From positions 20,450,048 to 20,514,047 of the forward strand of contig OX336350.1 in NCBI GenBank assembly GCA_946902875.1: DNA of 64,000 nucleotides. The letters are read 5' to 3'. Position numbers and translations under genes: made by a program. This stretch comes from Nematopogon swammerdamellus. Lineage: Eukaryota; Arthropoda; Insecta; Lepidoptera; Adelidae. Positions 63,291 to 64,000 of the stretch are shown here, in pieces (position 1 is the stretch's first letter; the number at the start of each line of letters is the position of its first letter). Below the pieces are notes generated by a model. That model was given only the letters and a program-made list of their open reading frames with translations. It did not search any database and was not told the DNA's origin.

Positions 63291-63470
63291 TCTTCTCTAT
63301 CCCTTAGGGCCCAGAGTCCCTAAGAGTCTTCTCTATCCCTTAGGGCCCAGAGTCCCTAAGAGTCTTCTTTATCCCTTAGGGCCCAGAGTCCCTAAGAGTT
63401 TTCTCTATCCCTTAGGGCCCAGAGTCCCTAAGAGTCTTCTCTATCCCTTAGGGCCCAGAGTCCCTAAGAG
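63291..63470 (+). repeat. 36-bp tandem repeat, five copies
   Basis: TCTTCTCTATCCCTTAGGGC plus CCAGAGTCCCTAAGAG starts at 63291, 63327, 63363, 63399 and 63435. Each unit has an inverted motif CTTAGGG/CCCTAAG. Copies differ at one or two bases. Confidence 0.96.
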
Positions 63471-63669
63471 TTTTCGCATTTATTGTATTAATATAAAGCA
63501 TTTTTGTTTTGTTTTTGTGACCTCTACTAGTAGCAGTCGTAAACTTTTTTTTGGGATTATTACTCTTATCGACTTTATTTTTAAATCCCAGATTGGTGAA
63601 TAATGATTGTTAGTTTGGTTTTAATGCATTATTTATTTATTTATTTTTATTTATTGATACGCAAGACAC

Positions 63670-63785
63670 TTGGCGCCGTCAGCATGGACTGTTGAGCCGA
63701 CGACGCCCAAAAGCATTCGTTTTAGAACGGGGGCTGCGAATGCCGTGCCGGCGTGACAGATGCCTTTTTACGTGTCTCTTGAATG
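63670..63785 (-). mobile_element. Jockey-like LINE 3' end fragment
   Basis: The minus strand encodes FKRHVKRHLSRRHGIRSPRS, the last residues of the Jockey ORF2 as at 50605-50680. No reverse transcriptase motifs remain. Confidence 0.75.
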
Positions 63786-64000
63786 ATCCCAAGTCATACA
63801 CATTATCTGCATAATTAAAATAACAAGTGATAAGATTCATTTCACTCACAGATTGAGAAGTGATAATATTTTGCTCACCGTTAACTGAGTCATCAATGTG
63901 TGGTATGATAAGTGGATGTTGTCTAAAGTCTAATGCAGCGGTGGCCAACCGGTAGTGCATGGGCCCCCGGTATCATGCGACCTAATTTTTAGGCGCCCGC

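Noticed and set aside
63291..63470. CRISPR-like array of 36-bp repeats
   Set aside because: Head-to-tail repeats with no spacers; an ordinary minisatellite.

Overview
The window reads as nuclear DNA of a moth or butterfly. Genes are split by GT-AG introns, the non-coding DNA is AT-rich, and most of the sequence is transposable elements of kinds common in insects (Jockey, I, RTE, R2-like and Penelope-like retroelements, tRNA-derived SINEs, foldback MITEs). Lepidoptera is an inference from the proteins and repeat families; no search was run.

Host genes. (1) Positions 673-4358, minus strand: 5' part of proteasome subunit alpha type-4 (PSMA4). Its third full coding exon is tandemly triplicated, and a full-length I-type retrotransposon with intact ORFs (4481-10251, 14-bp target duplication) lies just upstream of its start. 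(2) Positions 13419-26894, plus strand: a complete seven-exon transporter of the SLC46 / proton-coupled folate transporter type (502 residues). The 3' part of exon 6 and its splice donor occur five times in tandem. (3) Positions 45893-55063, plus strand: a second complete seven-exon SLC46-like paralogue (523 residues) with identical intron phases. (4) Position 62642 onward: first coding exon of a third paralogue, cut by the window end. The last three form a head-to-tail family.

Between and inside genes. 11-13 kb: Jockey remnants and the likely 5' region of transporter 1. 14-26 kb: introns with SINEs derived from tRNA and 5S rRNA, a TIR element with a MADF-like fragment, a Penelope-like GIY-YIG module between inverted repeats, and foldbacks. 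27-34 kb: more SINEs and foldbacks. 35-41.7 kb: a satellite of about 108-109 bp that flips orientation near 36.17 kb and is split by a 2.0-kb hAT-like element carrying a 100-bp minisatellite. 42-45.9 kb: GC-rich DNA and foldbacks before transporter 2. 55-62.6 kb: RTE and R2-like remnants, then an inverted pair of tRNA-like sequences just before transporter 3.

The genes share no operon-like logic. The coherent biology is local amplification of an SLC46-like transporter in repeat-dense DNA, with unusual structural changes at splice donors.
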